Shown here piece after piece: positions 33,401-62,279 of a stretch of 64,000 nt of DNA; the stretch's first letter is position 1, and every line of letters begins with the position of its first letter. Where the stretch lies: NCBI GenBank assembly GCA_905116865.2, contig CAJHNH020000506.1, positions 186,501 through 250,500 on the forward strand, given 5' to 3'. A program made the translations under genes and the position numbers. This DNA is from Candidula unifasciata (taxonomy: Eukaryota; Mollusca; Gastropoda; Stylommatophora; Geomitridae). Under the pieces are notes generated by a model, which was given only the letters and a program-made list of their open reading frames with translations, did no database searches and was not told the origin of the DNA.

Positions 33401-33835
33401 AATGACTGCTGTTTGAATGGATATAGAAAACTAAGGAAACACAACACTGCAATCGAGTGAATATAGAAAACTGAGGGAACACAACACTGTAGTTGAGTGG
33501 ATACCGAAAACTAAGAAAACACAACATTGCAGTTGAGTGGATATCGAAAACTAAGGGAACACTGCAATTGAGTGGATATAGAAAATAAGGGAACACAACA
33601 CTACTGTTTGATTGCATTTAGAAAACTAAGGGAAAACAACACTGCAATTTGAGTGGATATAGAAAACTAAGGGAGCACAACAGTGCAGTAAAGTACATAT
33701 ATAAAATTTAGGGAACACAACACTGCAGTTTAAATGGATATAGAAAACTAAAGGAACACAACACTGCAGTTTGAATGGATATAGAAAACTAAGGGAACAC
33801 AACACTGCATTTAGGTAGATTTAGATAGCTTAAGA
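33400..33835. repeat. 40-bp minisatellite 3' of zinc-finger gene 2
   Basis: About 11 copies of gagtggatatagaaaactaa + gggaacacaacactgcaatt, beginning 30-40 nt after the stop codon. Depending on the poly(A) site it could be transcribed in the 3' UTR. Confidence 0.93.
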
Positions 33836-33889
33836 AACATCTGAGGCTCAGTAGATGGGAAGGATATAACTAACTATTTTAACTTCTTT

Positions 33890-34145
33890 ATCTTTCTTCC
33901 TAGTGTTCGCCAGCTGAAAGTTTTGGTTGTTTGTCCATTTATAGACTTCAGTCTTATTCCAGAACGTGACTGTTGGTTCCTCGCTCTTTAGGTAGATGCA
34001 CTCCAACTTTGAAAGACACACCCCTGGTTAGTCACATTGTATGTCATGCTTGTTACGGAAGCAGTAGGTCTAATTTTTGTTATTCTCTCCCTCCCACAAT
34101 GAAGTTTCATAACCCATACGGGGGAATCTTTATAATCTTTATCTA
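33890..34145 (-). mobile_element. GAA-tailed SINE-like repeat (family B)
   Basis: Diverged minus-oriented copy (cttcctagtgttcgccagct, ttggttgtttgtccattta, gatgcactccaactttgaaa, cccacaatgaagtttcataa). Confidence 0.7.
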
Positions 34146-34149
34146 TGAA

Positions 34150-34605
34150 TAAAATTTTTTTAAAAGTTTAAAGACAGGCATGCTCCATGCAAAGTGGCAA
34201 GCATCACTTCAGAGGTACCTGATAGTTAGTGTCCCTTGTATATTTTCTCCATATTGTGCTGTTGTTTTGGGAAATGAGCAGGCAGATAGACTGGCCGGTT
34301 CTGCACCACTTGAATTGATGTATGACAAGCTAGATGTTGTGAGGGCCTTTTAGGAGCGAGGGAACAGTGTGGAGGCATCGATAGGTCATCATGGTATGAG
34401 GAGAGTGGCGCTGCGGGGAGTTATCAGGAGATCTGACCGACGCTGGGTACTCAAGGCAAGGATGAGACGAATATACAATCAAACAGTTACTGGTACCATC
34501 AGAATTAGAACTCTTAAGTTTGCTGCTGAAGGTGAGAATGGAGCACTTATGGGGGTGTCCTGAGTCCTGTGATGTAGATTCTTGATTCAGCATTCAACAT
34601 TCGAG
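34150..34605 (+). mobile_element. LINE fragment, RNase H end and C-terminus
   Basis: Plus-strand pieces in order: the GNEQADRLAGSA-coding segment at 34274-34310 (gaaatgagcaggcagataga), tgacaagctagatgttgtga, HHGMRRVALRGVIRRSDRRW, RIYNQTVTGTIRIRTLK. This is the undecayed form of the sequence amplified as a 32-bp satellite at 58.7 kb. Confidence 0.8.
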
Positions 34606-35085
34606 AATTCTTTGGTACCAGGTGCTAAAGAGAGCCACATTCAAAGAAAAATAGTGAACGCTAAGCAAGAGGAAGGCCTGCACAAACTGGAAAGATGGCA
34701 TCAGTTACAATCTTAGGGAAATGAAGACAAATTCGCAGGCATCAAAAAGATCACACATACGAACGACTCTTACATCTACCCCCTCATTTCATGAAGGTAA
34801 CTGGATGGAGAAAAGAAGTACATGCCTGCAATTTGTTATTTCATTTCATTTGTTGAGAGGTTTTTAATTATATTTTCTGCTATGTTACAAAGCTTCAGAT
34901 GTGAGATGGTAAACTGAGGGTACACTAGAGGATATACTCTAGATGGACATTTTCCAATTAGCTGACACGTGCGAAGCACTTTTATATCACACCAAAGATC
35001 TGCCACAGACTCTAAACTTTTAAAGTCATATTGAAGAACTTATTGTAATGTACAACTATTATATCATTATAATTTATCAATATTA
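34606..35085. other. no recognisable feature
   Basis: AT-rich DNA between LINE debris and the zinc-finger relic. No supported feature. Confidence 0.45.
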
Positions 35086-35089
35086 GAAC

Positions 35090-35790
35090 CACAGAAAGGA
35101 TTGCATTCTAACACTGAGATTTGTGTATGAAAATGGTATCAGACTCCGGAGATTTGTCCTTCGGATATCAAGGGTTCTGTGACCAACCCACAGGGAAAGT
35201 GCTGAAGAGAAATTAAATAAGTGTGGTGTTTGCATGGTTGGATTTTCTGAAGGAAGTAATCTGAAACCACAAACATTGTATTTAAGTATGGTTTTTGTAA
35301 TATTTACTAATTTGTAGACAGAAAAGGGTGCCTTGTTTGGATAAATCATACAGCTGTGGTGTGCAGTTTGCTTGGTTTTTGTCATCTTTGCTGGGCCTTT
35401 TCCATTTTTCCAGACAGTAGTTCTTATATTGTTTTGTAGAGAAGCATAGTAATCTTTGACAGGTAGGGCTATGGATAAAGTTCCTCAGCTCCATAACATA
35501 AAAAGTCATGATCCCTCCCTTGGGATTTCTTGTTAACTCCTAAGATAACACCAGGATCTCTGGAACAGGAGCTGCTGGATCTGAAGATAAAGTGCTCTGC
35601 CTGCCTTTCAGAGCTTCCCTGCCAAACCAGCTGCCAACCAAGGCCCTCTGGTTAACAAAACAAAACAAAAAAACACAGAAAGGCATTTCAATTGTGAACT
35701 TTGGGGCCTAACCTTTGCTGAATGTTATTAATTTAAAAACAATGAAAGATGCATTCTGGAGAAAGACCATATTCTTCTTCTTTCATTCGC
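35090..35790 (+). pseudogene. decayed C2H2 zinc-finger array
   Basis: Three finger remnants on +, in shifting frames: EKLNKCGVCMVGFSEGSNLK at about 35206-35265, DKSYSCGVQFAW at about 35340-35375, and HFNCELWGLTFAEC followed by HSGERPY at about 35683-35770. Cys and His ligands are partly lost and stops interrupt. The Cys spacing and the SGERPY linker identify them. This is probably a third paralogue or a detached end of the array of gene 2. Confidence 0.65.
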
Positions 35791-35804
35791 CTGAAATAAG
35801 TTGT

Positions 35805-36407
35805 CTATATCAGCAATTTTGTCTCTTGTATAAATTTCACTGTTGTTGTTAATTCATTCAGTGGTCCATAGAGTTTAAGTTCCACTGTTGTTCTTTCTGG
35901 CCAAAAGGTTTGCCTTAATGTGTCAAATTCGGTGCAGTCCTGGAGTACATGCTCTGCTGTCTGGGGCACCTTTCCACAGGTGCACATGGCTGATACACCT
36001 ATCTTGAATTTTGTGTACATGTGGTCACGTAATCGGTTGTGCCCTGTTCTGAGGCGGAGGATAATGACTTGTTCTGATCTGTCCATAATAAAATAGTCGT
36101 CTTGTGCTGAGGCTGGTGGTTTCCTGATTGATTTAATGATTCTTTTCTTTTGGTGGTATGTGACTGGTACATCCGGCTGCACTTTTGTCGCACCTTCTCC
36201 TGCCAGTTGATCAGCTTTCTCATTTCCAGGTACTCCATTATGTGATGGAATCCACTGCATTACAACTCTTTGCTGAAGGCTAATTTGTGTCAGCAGTGTT
36301 TGCAATTCTGGTAGTTTCCTAGATTGGAGTGCTTTGAGTAACGATTTTGCATCTGTTATCCATATTCTCTGGGGGCTGTTTTTCTGATGTGAGGGTATTG
36401 AAAACAC
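35805..36407 (-). mobile_element. retrotransposon RNase H and C-terminal region
   Basis: A 200-residue minus-strand frame. It contains WITDAKSLLKAL (catalytic Asp), WIPSHNGVPGNEKADQLAGE (His and final Asp of RNase H), then LRTGHNRLRDHMYTKF and a CTCGKVPQTAEHVLQDC Cys/His cluster found downstream of RNase H in some LINE polyproteins. The N-terminal TDG and Glu helix are missing, so it is 5' truncated. The family differs from the GNEQAD copies. It may not be a host gene despite its long open frame. Confidence 0.85.
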
Positions 36408-36699
36408 ATAAATTAACTATTTCCGAGGCACACCATGTGGGGTGGTGTTTGTAAAGAAGTATTTGCTGTGAAATCAGTATGAGGTTCTCCTTGGCCTTTT
36501 ACAGGTCTGTTTTCTTTTTCTCAGGATCCCTCTCTGATTTATGCTGTCAGATGAGTTCTTGTGATTACATTGTCTGTTCTGTGGAGTTCCCTTTTCATTC
36601 TAAAAAGCTTTTGAGTATGATGTTGACTTATTGGGCCAGTATTCCTTTCTTATTAGGCTGTACAAGGGACAGTCTTGCAGGGCATGTTCTGTGGTTTGC

Positions 36700-37010
36700 A
36701 TACACAGCCGACAAGGTCACAGTGGTGAACTACTTAGACAAAGCCTGTGCAAATGCTTGTTGAGGCTGTCATATCCTTTCTTGAGGTATAAAATGATGAC
36801 ATGCCCATGCTGGTCAAGTAAATGGTAGTCGTCGCTGGGCAGATTCTGTTCACTTTGTATGGACTGGATGGCCCACTTTTTTTTCTTCTCAAGAGTGTTG
36901 TTGCAACAAGTCTGTGAAAATTTTGATCCAGCACCATTTCTCACTGGTGACAGTGGTGTTACAAGAGTTGTGATTTTTACTGTAAAGTGAAGTGGGCACA
37001 CAAAATAATG
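36700..37010 (-). mobile_element. second, decayed copy of the same C-terminal region
   Basis: Minus-strand fragments KKKWAIQSIQSEQNLPSDDY and QHGHVIILYLKKGYDSLNKH align with KKRIIKSIRK...AQDDY and SEQVIILRLRTGHNRLRDH of the 35805-36407 copy. It lies in the same orientation about 0.5 kb away, as in tandem or nested insertion. Confidence 0.65.
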
Positions 37011-37489
37011 CATGTATGTTCGTGAGTAAGTGGGAGCCTGTTGGTGTATGGTCTGGCGAGAAGAGGAGCATATTCAAGAGAAAACTTTCCATTTGAGTTG
37101 TTTTTGTGATGTTTGGGATAATGGTGTTGATGATGACGATAATTTGTTCCATGTAGTTTAACAGGCTGTACTAGGTGTCCACCTTTTATGTAAGCAATGA
37201 TGATGGTGAAAATTATCAAAGCATATGGGTTACTGCTCTATGATTTTACTTTTAGAAATGGGCCATGAAACTGTGCACATTCCCGAAACTTCGTAAAAAA
37301 AATTTTACATGGGTCATTGATCAATTTTAAAAAAAAATGTATTTTTCTACATAATTTATTTTTATCAAAATTGTTAGAGAGATATAAAAGGAATAATCAG
37401 TAAACATGAACGGAGTGAAGCATTAAATGAAATACATTCCCCAGAGCCTGACTGTGTGTAACAAGGGGACTGCATGGCATGTCCTCAGT
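37011..37489. other. no recognisable feature
   Basis: AT-rich sequence without a supported feature. Confidence 0.45.
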
Positions 37490-37710
37490 CATTGAGGATA
37501 GGGAAGATTTTACTGACTGACTTTCTACCCCACCAGGACATCCACAAGCGATAAACACCCGATGACACAAAGTGCCACCATGCGGATGAGGATCGCCGTG
37601 GAGAGGTCCCAGAAACTGCGTTCAGACATTTGGCCATATGTATGGCCTGCTTATATTGCGGCCCCTGGCAAAAGCCAGAGTAGGGCTTCAAATGACAAAA
37701 AATTTTGTCC
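37490..37710 (-). mobile_element. dispersed repeat family C
   Basis: Reverse complement of the 18055-18250 repeat: ccccaccaggacatccacaa, gcaccatgcggatgaggatc and ggcccctggcaaaagccaga are all recognisable. Confidence 0.7.
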
Positions 37711-37839
37711 TGAAAAGGACGAAATTGAATTATGATTAATATATAAGATTTTACTATCACAGTGGCTTTTAAAAAAGCTGTTTGGTTCACAGGAAACCCC
37801 CTAATGCTATTTTTAGGAAATATGTTTATACATGCTCCC

Positions 37840-38045
37840 TGGCGGAGCCGGACTTTTTTTCTTCAGAAATGACCTTGGCTCCCTTGAGTGGGTACCGAGT
37901 GCAGTCCCGGGAAGTAAAGGCGACTGGCTTGATGCTGACCACATCACCCATTTTGTGCGATCGGTCTATAAAATATAGGTCAATCCCCATATGCCCTACC
38001 CGCCTACAGGCGTATAAAAGGGTGCTTTACCTACTTTTATTATGT
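37840..38045 (+). mobile_element. tRNA-SINE, head truncated
   Basis: Begins at ggagccggactttttttctt and keeps the body (gagtgggtaccgagtgcagt, gatgctgaccacatcaccca, ggtctataaaatataggtca) and 3' end (acctacttttatt). Confidence 0.7.
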
Positions 38046-38411
38046 TTATATATAGACACTATAAAAACTGCAGGTGCAGATAGAACCAGTGGCATTAGTC
38101 CACGTTTTTTGTGTGTGGGTATTTGACTTAAAACAGGCCACTTCAGAAATGCTGATGCATGTTCATTTACAGGGCTGTGTCACAAGCGAAGTTAGCTAGG
38201 TTGAGGCCTCTCGGGCGACAGGATTGACACCATTTGATTTTAGTCTGCAGTAATGTGCCAAAGAGTTCTCTGTCCTCTGACTGGATGATATGTCAGAGTC
38301 TTTAGAAACCTTGAATAATTACAGAAAACTATTTGACACAAGTCAACAGAAGGGCAAAGGGTGTTGTTATCTTAGGATATTTGCTAATTCTGCATCACTT
38401 CATGTTAAAGG

Positions 38412-38735
38412 CTAGGAGTTGGGGGGGGTGGGGGGGGTGATTAGCTGACTCATGGACTCTGTAATGCCTGTGAAATCATTTGGTCTGTTGTACACATCCT
38501 TACTGACACAGGACTGCAGGTTACACTGAACTGGTTTGGCTGTTATGGACACTTTAGTTAGAACTTCTTTGAAGGATTGAGTTGAGTGTCTGGGCTTGTC
38601 TTGTTGGTTTTTCTGTCTCAGTATCAAACTTTCAGGTCCTGTTGGTCTGCCATCCACCTTGAGATCTTCTGTCATGAGAACTTCTGATCTCAAGATGTCA
38701 AACTTTTCAGCTAGCAGTTTGAAGGGGGTAAACAT
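38412..38735 (-). other. unrecognised open frame
   Basis: A 107-residue minus-strand frame with balanced, non-repetitive composition (FKLLAEKFDILRSEVLMTED, STQSFKEVLTKVSITAKPVQ). Composition alone makes it look more protein-like than most spurious frames here. It ends in a GGGGTGGGGG tract, has no domain I recognise and has no clear donor. It could be an isolated exon or chance. Confidence 0.2.
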
Positions 38736-39960
38736 ACATGCATTTCATCTGGTCCCACCCAAAAGGAAAAAAACACCCATATTTACATGTTTGCCCAAAT
38801 ATTGCAGGCAGATTTTTGTTGTTGCTGTATGACCAGTTAGGAAAAAGCTGCCTAGTCCATCCTAAAGTTGAAGTAGAGATGATTGACTTATTTGCACAGG
38901 GTTTATACCACATGATGCTAGCCTGTCAAAAGCATTGCACAAACACCATAACTCCGGCGACGATCTCCAGGGGTTTCCATAAAATTTGCACCTATGAACC
39001 TGGCAGCGCTGTTGTGAGTGCATGGCAACAGCTTGGCATGGAGGCCGTACCCTTCCAAAAAGCCGTTTGTTAGCGTCTTGTTGCCCAAGAACCACGTAGC
39101 ACTGTTTGGTATATACTCTTGTTGTCTACATTTAATGACTTCATTTGGTTATATGTTTATCAAGCTACCTGTGCTGATTGTGTCAGTAAACAATTATCTG
39201 CTTATTATAGCACTCAGAAATACCAATAAATAATATGATGTAGCAATGTTTGTGTCATTCTTATTAAAATTTAATTATTTATGATGTACAGATTTGTTTG
39301 TTATTTTTTTAATGATAATTACTGAAGACTAGCTTAGTCATCTAGAAGACGATGGAGAGATAATGTTGTGGCACACCTGCAAACACCTGGTGTCACCAAC
39401 TGGAAAGAGAGGGTGGAAAGATGACTGGAGGCGGGTGATATCTGCAGCAATGAACCTCAAGGGCTCGGAGTGCTGAAAAAGAAGCTTTGTCAGCGGAGAT
39501 TATTTTTTTGCAAAACCTGCTTGATGTGAGGGGCCATTTTCCGAGGCTGTTTCCTATCAGGCAGGTAAAAGAATAGGAACAAAAGACACAAACCTGTAAA
39601 CTTGCAGGGACAGACAAAGAAAGCTAGGGTATGCAAACCTGAACAAAAATAGCTTGCCAACATCATATGTGCAGAGGTAACTCACTTTATGATCATCATA
39701 TGCCGTGTTTATAAGCATAGATGATCATGTATGGTCATCTCACATGATTACCAGAATAGTGGATCAAGTCAGTGTCCCCCCCTCCCGCCCCCCACCATAT
39801 GGTCATACCATCTCCTCTTTCAGTAGTGGCTCATGTTTCTTAACAGATCTCAGTCCTTGGTATTTTGAATCTGTTCCACTGATGATATTCCACCATGTTA
39901 TCACGTTAGGCCGGCAAACATTTCTCTTTTTTTTCTGCCGCTTCTGCTGTAGAACTTTCT
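38736..39960. other. no supported feature
   Basis: Unique-looking sequence with short frames only. No repeat family or element ends recognised. Confidence 0.4.
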
Positions 39961-39964
39961 AGTC

Positions 39965-40465
39965 ATCACAGTGTTATCCACGACCTCTCGTCTCATCCAT
40001 CACACTATTATCCAGGATATCTTGTCTCATCCATCATGGTGTTATCCACAATCTCTCCTCTCATCCATCACAGTGTTATCCATGACCTGTCATCTCATTC
40101 ATCACGGTGTTATCCACAATTTCTCCTCTCCATCATAATATTATCCGGGACCTCTTGTCTCATCCATCACAGTGTTATCCGGGACCTTTTGTCGCATCCA
40201 TCAGTCTTATTCATGACCTCTCATCTCATCCTTCACAGTGCAGTGTTATCCACAGTATCTCATTTCATCCATTACAGTGTTATCCATGATCTCTTGTGTT
40301 ATCCACAATCTCTCTCGTCTCATCCGTCATGGTGTTATCTGGGACCTCTTTCATCCATCATGGTGTTATCTAGGACCTATCATCTCATCCATCACAGTGT
40401 TATCCATGACCTCACATCATCCGTTACAGTGTTATCCATGACCTGTCGTCTCATCCATTACATGA
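39965..40465. repeat. 33-34-bp minisatellite
   Basis: About 15 diverged copies containing tcatccatcacagtgttatc and cacgacctctcgtc, several with internal deletions. Confidence 0.9.
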
Positions 40466-40664
40466 CTGAAGAACACTGACCATCTCTTTGTTATACAAGG
40501 TTGACCATTTAAGGTAATTTCAGATGAGGCAAATGTCTGTTGTGAAGAACAATTTGTTAAATCCCAGTCTTGCTTCTTGAATTCCTATCGGGATAAGAGG
40601 AATTTCTGATAAGAAGAACCATTTCTTTGGTCCTCGGTGCATTTTCCCTGTCAGGCCTGCACTG

Positions 40665-41000
40665 TAATTGTATTACTGTTTTCTAATTTCATTTGCTAAT
40701 TCCATGCAGATTTTATTAGTTAGTCTGGCTGTCTCCAGCATCTGCAGTATTTGTCTCAGGAACAAAATCTCCATGGCTTACCAATTCACATTCCAAGATT
40801 CACAGCCATTTATAGGACATCAATCAGGAGCCAGCTCCAGAGTGAAGGTTGACTGCGGTAGATTTGCAACATGCTCGTCTCTTGTCCTGCTTGTACACTC
40901 TTTCAGACCTCGTCCATCTCTTGATGTTGTCATCCCAGTTGTATTGTTGTCTACCTCTTGCTGTCTAGCCCTCAACTTTTACATCCAGTGGCATTAAAAA
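40665..41000 (-). mobile_element. LINE reverse-transcriptase fragment
   Basis: Minus-strand pieces MEILFLRQILQMLETARLTN and LANEI correspond to EMWFLRRMLRIPWTARVANK and KEAN of the 25625-26400 copy, with a preceding YGCESWN-type segment. Confidence 0.5.
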
Positions 41001-41364
41001 AAAAGAGTTATTTCTTTTAATGTGGTATGTGGTCAACATATTTAAGTTGTCTCTTATTTATTTATTTTAGTCTTTCAGACACCTTTGTATTTAATTGTTT
41101 TTGTTTTCATGAAATACCACCTAATATTCTCCAAATCCAAATTTCCGGACACTCAGTTCAATTTCCTAGTTGCTAAAGACAACGATGTTTTAACACCACA
41201 TCAGAGGGAACTGATGAAGGCCGACGAGCAAGAAGGCAACATAAATGGGAGGATAACGTCAAGAGTAGACAAACGAATAGCTCTCTGAGAATGAAGCAAC
41301 TGTGTATGATGAGTGGCAGATTGTCGGTTATCCACTGAGCCAACCTCCATTGTGAAGACTTCTT

Positions 41365-41605
41365 CCCTGTGGATGGGTTCTTTCCTGGCCGACGGAACCT
41401 ATGGATGGGTTCTTCCCTGGGCGACGGAACCTATAGATGGGTTCTTCCCTGGGCGACGGAACCTATAGATGGGTTCTTCCCTGGGCGACGGAACCTATGG
41501 ATGGGTTCTTCTCTGGGCGACGGAACCTATAGATGGGTTCTTCCCTGGGCGACGGAACCTATAGATGGGTTCTTCCCTGGGCGACGGAACCTATAGATGG
41601 GTTCA
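41365..41605. repeat. 32-bp minisatellite
   Basis: About 7.5 nearly identical copies of atgggttcttccctgggcga + cggaacctatag. Since 32 is not a multiple of three, the open peptide cycles through frames. No coding function inferred. Confidence 0.95.
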
Positions 41606-41619
41606 GACACCTTAAGGGC

Positions 41620-42135
41620 CCACATCAGTGTTGCCACTTTGGATGTTTTACATTCAGATTTAGATGTTTTTCCTTGCATTTAGATGACGTTTTTGACGTT
41701 TAGATGCTAGATGTTTTTCTAAATTTTTTTCATTCAGAGTGAATATATCAAAAATAACCTAAGAAAAAGGAATGAATTTGGCCTCTTAAATGCTATCTTG
41801 ACAATAAAATTCGGCCTGATAAGAGTAGGAAAAGGCTGTTGCACTTATCAGCTCCCTGATTGGGTATTAAAAGAAATTGGAACAGCTAAAACATACCAGT
41901 CATTTTGGATTTGAAGCTTTAACTTCATCATCCAAGCTAAGTTTATCCTGTGGATCTTGTGAGGCAGACTTCAGTAAAGATGAGGACATGATTCTATAAG
42001 GTAAGTCATATCAATTGCTATGTAATTTGTGACTTTTCCCATTTGGATGTTTTTTCTAGATGTTTTCCACGCAAATTTAGATGTCTTTAGATATTTTCGA
42101 CTCCGTTTTGGATGTTTTTTGTCACCCCTACTCGC
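41620..42135. repeat. possible hAT-like remnant with repeated agatgttttt motif
   Basis: The left edge cagtgttgccactttggatg and the reverse complement of the right edge (aggggtgacaaaaaacatcc) are loosely similar. Both flanks carry several tagatgttttt motifs. The interior shows a mis-framed protein-like stretch (about 41850-41995). The class is uncertain. Confidence 0.3.
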
Positions 42136-43490
42136 AATTATTTTGTAAAGGGGCTACGATGCCCCCTTAAATCATGTATGGAAAATATGGTACTTAATTT
42201 ATAACTTACCCCTGACGCCACGACTACGTCACGGGAGACATTCCCAATAAATTCTAGGGTTTTCAGGTTGTAGTTTCTCGCGATTTATCTACAGCCAAGT
42301 TTAGGGTTAGGGTTAGAATACACTAGATGAACACTCAGAAACAGCACCACACAACAGCACACTTGCACCCCTTGAAATAATGGAATGTCAGGTCAGCTGT
42401 GGATTTCCCACGGGAATTTCGTGTTTGGGGTACGTTCTAAATTAAGAACCAAAAATATCTTTTAAAGTATTTGTGTAAACATTTCACATTGCTTCAAATA
42501 TACTAACATAGTTTGTTTGCTATTCATTCAGAACATTAATATTATCATTATTGTGCTTAATCAAACACATACAAATTATAATATACTTGAATAATATAAA
42601 TGTATATTAAAAAAATCCTTTACAGAAGTTTGTAATGCGTAGTTAAAGGGAGTTTCTTAATGCCTTAACAATTTGATGAAAAGCCAGAAGTGTGGGAAAA
42701 GGTCCTTTACTTAACCTTTAATTTATTTAAATAATAAAAAAAAATTGTTTATGCTTGTTTTATTTTATTTTACATTATTTTTTTAATTCTATCTTTTTAT
42801 CACTACCATTTACGAGTCACTATCATTTGTATTTCTACTACTCTTTTATTCCTACTACTATAATATATTATCACTATTACATGTGTGACTATTTTTCACT
42901 ATTCACGTGACGTGCTGGTGGTTGGAGTACTCTCTGCTTTGTTATTTTTGTGTAGTTGGTTAGAAAGACCTCGACCAAACCGTCAATTAGTCTGTTCTGC
43001 TTTCCCCATTTCGTTAAGCTTTTTAGTCATCTTTCTCGTGTTAAATTTTTTTTAAAAATCTTTCACCGTGTACTCAGTACGCCTTAAGTGTGGAAAAGGG
43101 CCCTTCTACGCAAATGTAAACAATATCGGATTGAAAAATAATAAGCTAACTGACATATAGTAATGATCGGCACGCATAGAAATGTTGAGACGAATTATGT
43201 CCGTACGGCATAGTTGTTGGTTGAAGCTTTATGATAGATCTGGAAAACGATGACACATTTTTTAAGTGTGCCGAACTGGTCATGCGTCAAGGTACAGTTG
43301 TTCCTGCAGCGAGGTGCTCTCGCCATTTGGGGGTGACAGGTTAGATTCCCTGCATGGTAACTATAACTTTCTATTGTTATGTTGTCTAGTGTGTTTTTGC
43401 CCTATCTCTTCACTTGTTTCTTTGAGTGTCAATCAGTTTTTGTTGATGTTTTTTTATAGGGCTTCTACCTAATCTGCGTTAAAGTAACGC
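42136..43490. other. mostly unassigned AT-rich DNA
   Basis: Holds a short TTAGGG-type tract (ttagggttagggttag, about 42300-42316), a sequence like the right half of the TTAA MITE family (ctgtggatttcccacggga, 42396-42440), and SINE 3'-end scraps near 42690 and 43085. No gene supported. Confidence 0.4.
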
Positions 43491-43493
43491 ATG

Positions 43494-43690
43494 TAAGATG
43501 AGATGGCTGAGAAAAGCTACCAACTTATCCACCCGAGATAAAATGATACTATCAAACAGACTGGGATGAAGCAAAGGATCAAATGGTTTGGTCATCTCGT
43601 TAGAATATAGACATGACAACTACCCATACAGGCGCTACTTTTGAAAAGACCTCACGCTGAAGCAGTAGATCATAGACTGTTCCTACCCTT
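43494..43690 (+). mobile_element. LINE C-terminal fragment, 5' piece
   Basis: Contains gaagcaaaggatcaaatggt + ttggtcatctcgtt, i.e. RIKWFGHLVR, the LINE WFGH motif. The likely continuation lies at 44421-44700 beyond an inserted TTAA element. Confidence 0.55.
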
Positions 43691-43695
43691 GTCGC

Positions 43696-44420
43696 TTAAG
43701 GGGTCACAACGGCAAATTTTTTATTTATTTACAGTTAGAGCAATTATTTTATAATGGTCATTTGAATGGATACATGTTATTAGATTTGCATACTTTTAGT
43801 GTGAAAAAAATCATGGTTATCATGACAATAGCCACCATCTTGTGGGAAAAAAAACATGTACTTAGAATCCTAAAATTTCAAAAACAAACATAGGTATTCA
43901 AAAAAAGATAACAGATTCATGACTTCTTATCATATTTGGAGATACAGGTGTAGTTTATTTACTTCAAACATGTTTTTAAATATTTTTCGTAGAATTTCAA
44001 ATTGTAGGTTTTTTTGAAAAAGTCATAAAAAATCTTGCATCATAAGATAATAATTCAATTTAAAAACAAAAACTTTCTAAAATCTACTCTTGAAAAGACC
44101 AGTTTCTATAGTATTGTTTAAGGAGTATCAATACTAAATTTCATGGTTCTAGTCTTTTCACTGTTTCAAATTTTAGGATTTTACACACAACAAACAGAAA
44201 TATAAAGTTGAGAAAACTGACTTATTAAACTTTTTTAATCTTAAAAAAGTGCATGGGTTAGTGCCTTTAGTATTACCTTTTCAATGCTAAATTGTTTACA
44301 AATGACATAAATTTTGTGTGTAATCTATTCTACGAATGCCGGACTTTACAAAAACGAGCACATTGAAAAGGTGATATTTTTGTCATAAATTTGAAAAAAT
44401 GCTGTGTAGTGACCCCTTAA
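43696..44420. mobile_element. TTAA-flanked non-autonomous element
   Basis: 717 bp with inverted ends GGGGTCAC/GTGACCCC between TTAA at 43696-43699 and 44417-44420. Subterminal sequences (caaattttttattt and aaatttgaaaaaatg) are also roughly inverted. AT-rich, no transposase. Confidence 0.75.
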
Positions 44421-44705
44421 TGACAAAAGTGCAAATTGATGGTGATAATGAATGTTTCTACAGCTTCAAGGGCTTTCCGCCTGTTAATTTCAGAATGCCC
44501 TGGTACTATCTGCCACAGCGAGCCACACTAAAACGTTACAACAGGTATAGAGCAAATGGAAGACCTCGGAAAATATGGAGTGACGGCATTAAGAACAGCC
44601 TTACATAAATGAACATCAATCTTAATAGTGCTCTTGACAGAGCTCACCAAGGTATGTTACATCTCCCCCCGACACTTCATTGAGGTACAAGGTGGAAGAG
44701 AAGAA
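44421..44705 (+). mobile_element. LINE C-terminal fragment, 3' piece
   Basis: Plus-strand RYRANGRPRKIWSDGIKNSL, LNSALDRAHQGMLHLPPTLH and GTRWKRR are the standard C-terminus of RTE/CR1-type elements. Confidence 0.65.
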
Positions 44706-44761
44706 GAATAAGAATTTCAGACCGAAACACAATCATTTATAAAACTGCAAAGCTTGACAGT

Positions 44762-61663
<16,902 letters not shown>

Positions 61664-61800
61664 CTGAAATAAAAGGGGATGTTAGCCGTACAGTAAAGAA
61701 TGTGAAAAAGAAAAAGTAAAGGACCAGTCTGCGCCATTAGCGCTTTGGACGTATGGTGCTATAGTATGCTATACAATTTAGGACATGTTTTGGTTCTTTA

Positions 61801-62052
61801 TTATTATCCTACCCCAGATGACGTCACAGGACAGTCTAACAGTTTAGAGGGTGGTAAGACTGGGTTTCCTGGCTTTCTGATGCTTTTAACGACATCAAAA
61901 CATCTAGAACTGGACCTAACCCCTTAACCACGGACGTCCCACGAGAGAGTGCAGCCAAAGTCCTACGACTGCATGCAGCCTTTCTACCACCTCCTGAAAT
62001 ATTAGACTGTCCCGTGACCTGTGGATTTCCCCTGTTTGGTGTAGGATATTAA
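61801..62052. mobile_element. TTAA-type MITE, second copy
   Basis: About 244 bp with left end TATCCTACCCCA (61805-61816), right end GTAGGATA, right TTAA at 62049-62052 and left TTAT, a mutated TTAA. The internal text is the reverse complement of the 7263-7526 copy (ggtggtaagactgggtttcc, ctagaactggacctaacccc). Confidence 0.8.
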
Positions 62053-62074
62053 TAAAGCACCGATGTTTTAATAA

Positions 62075-62145
62075 ACGCCGCCACTTTTACTTACTATGAC
62101 TTTACCTAGTAGCAGTTTTAAGCTGGGTTGACCTTGTAACAACAT
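62075..62145 (-). mobile_element. tRNA-SINE scrap
   Basis: cgccacttttacttactatg and aagctgggttgaccttgtaa match the reversed SINE body. Confidence 0.4.
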
Positions 62146-62279
62146 AATAAAAAAAAAAAAAAAAAAAAAACGATTGCATGTGGATTTGAAACAAAAGATG
62201 CCAGCTTGACAGATTCGAGTAACTGCTTCACCACCATGAATTCAAATGTTTTTAGGAAGACGGTAGATAGCAGTATTTT

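Noticed and set aside
35805..36407. Host RNase H gene
   Set aside because: The frame is long, but its motif order (GVPGNEKADQLAGE followed by LRTGHNRLRDH and a Cys/His cluster) is that of a retrotransposon polyprotein. A second decayed copy lies next to it.
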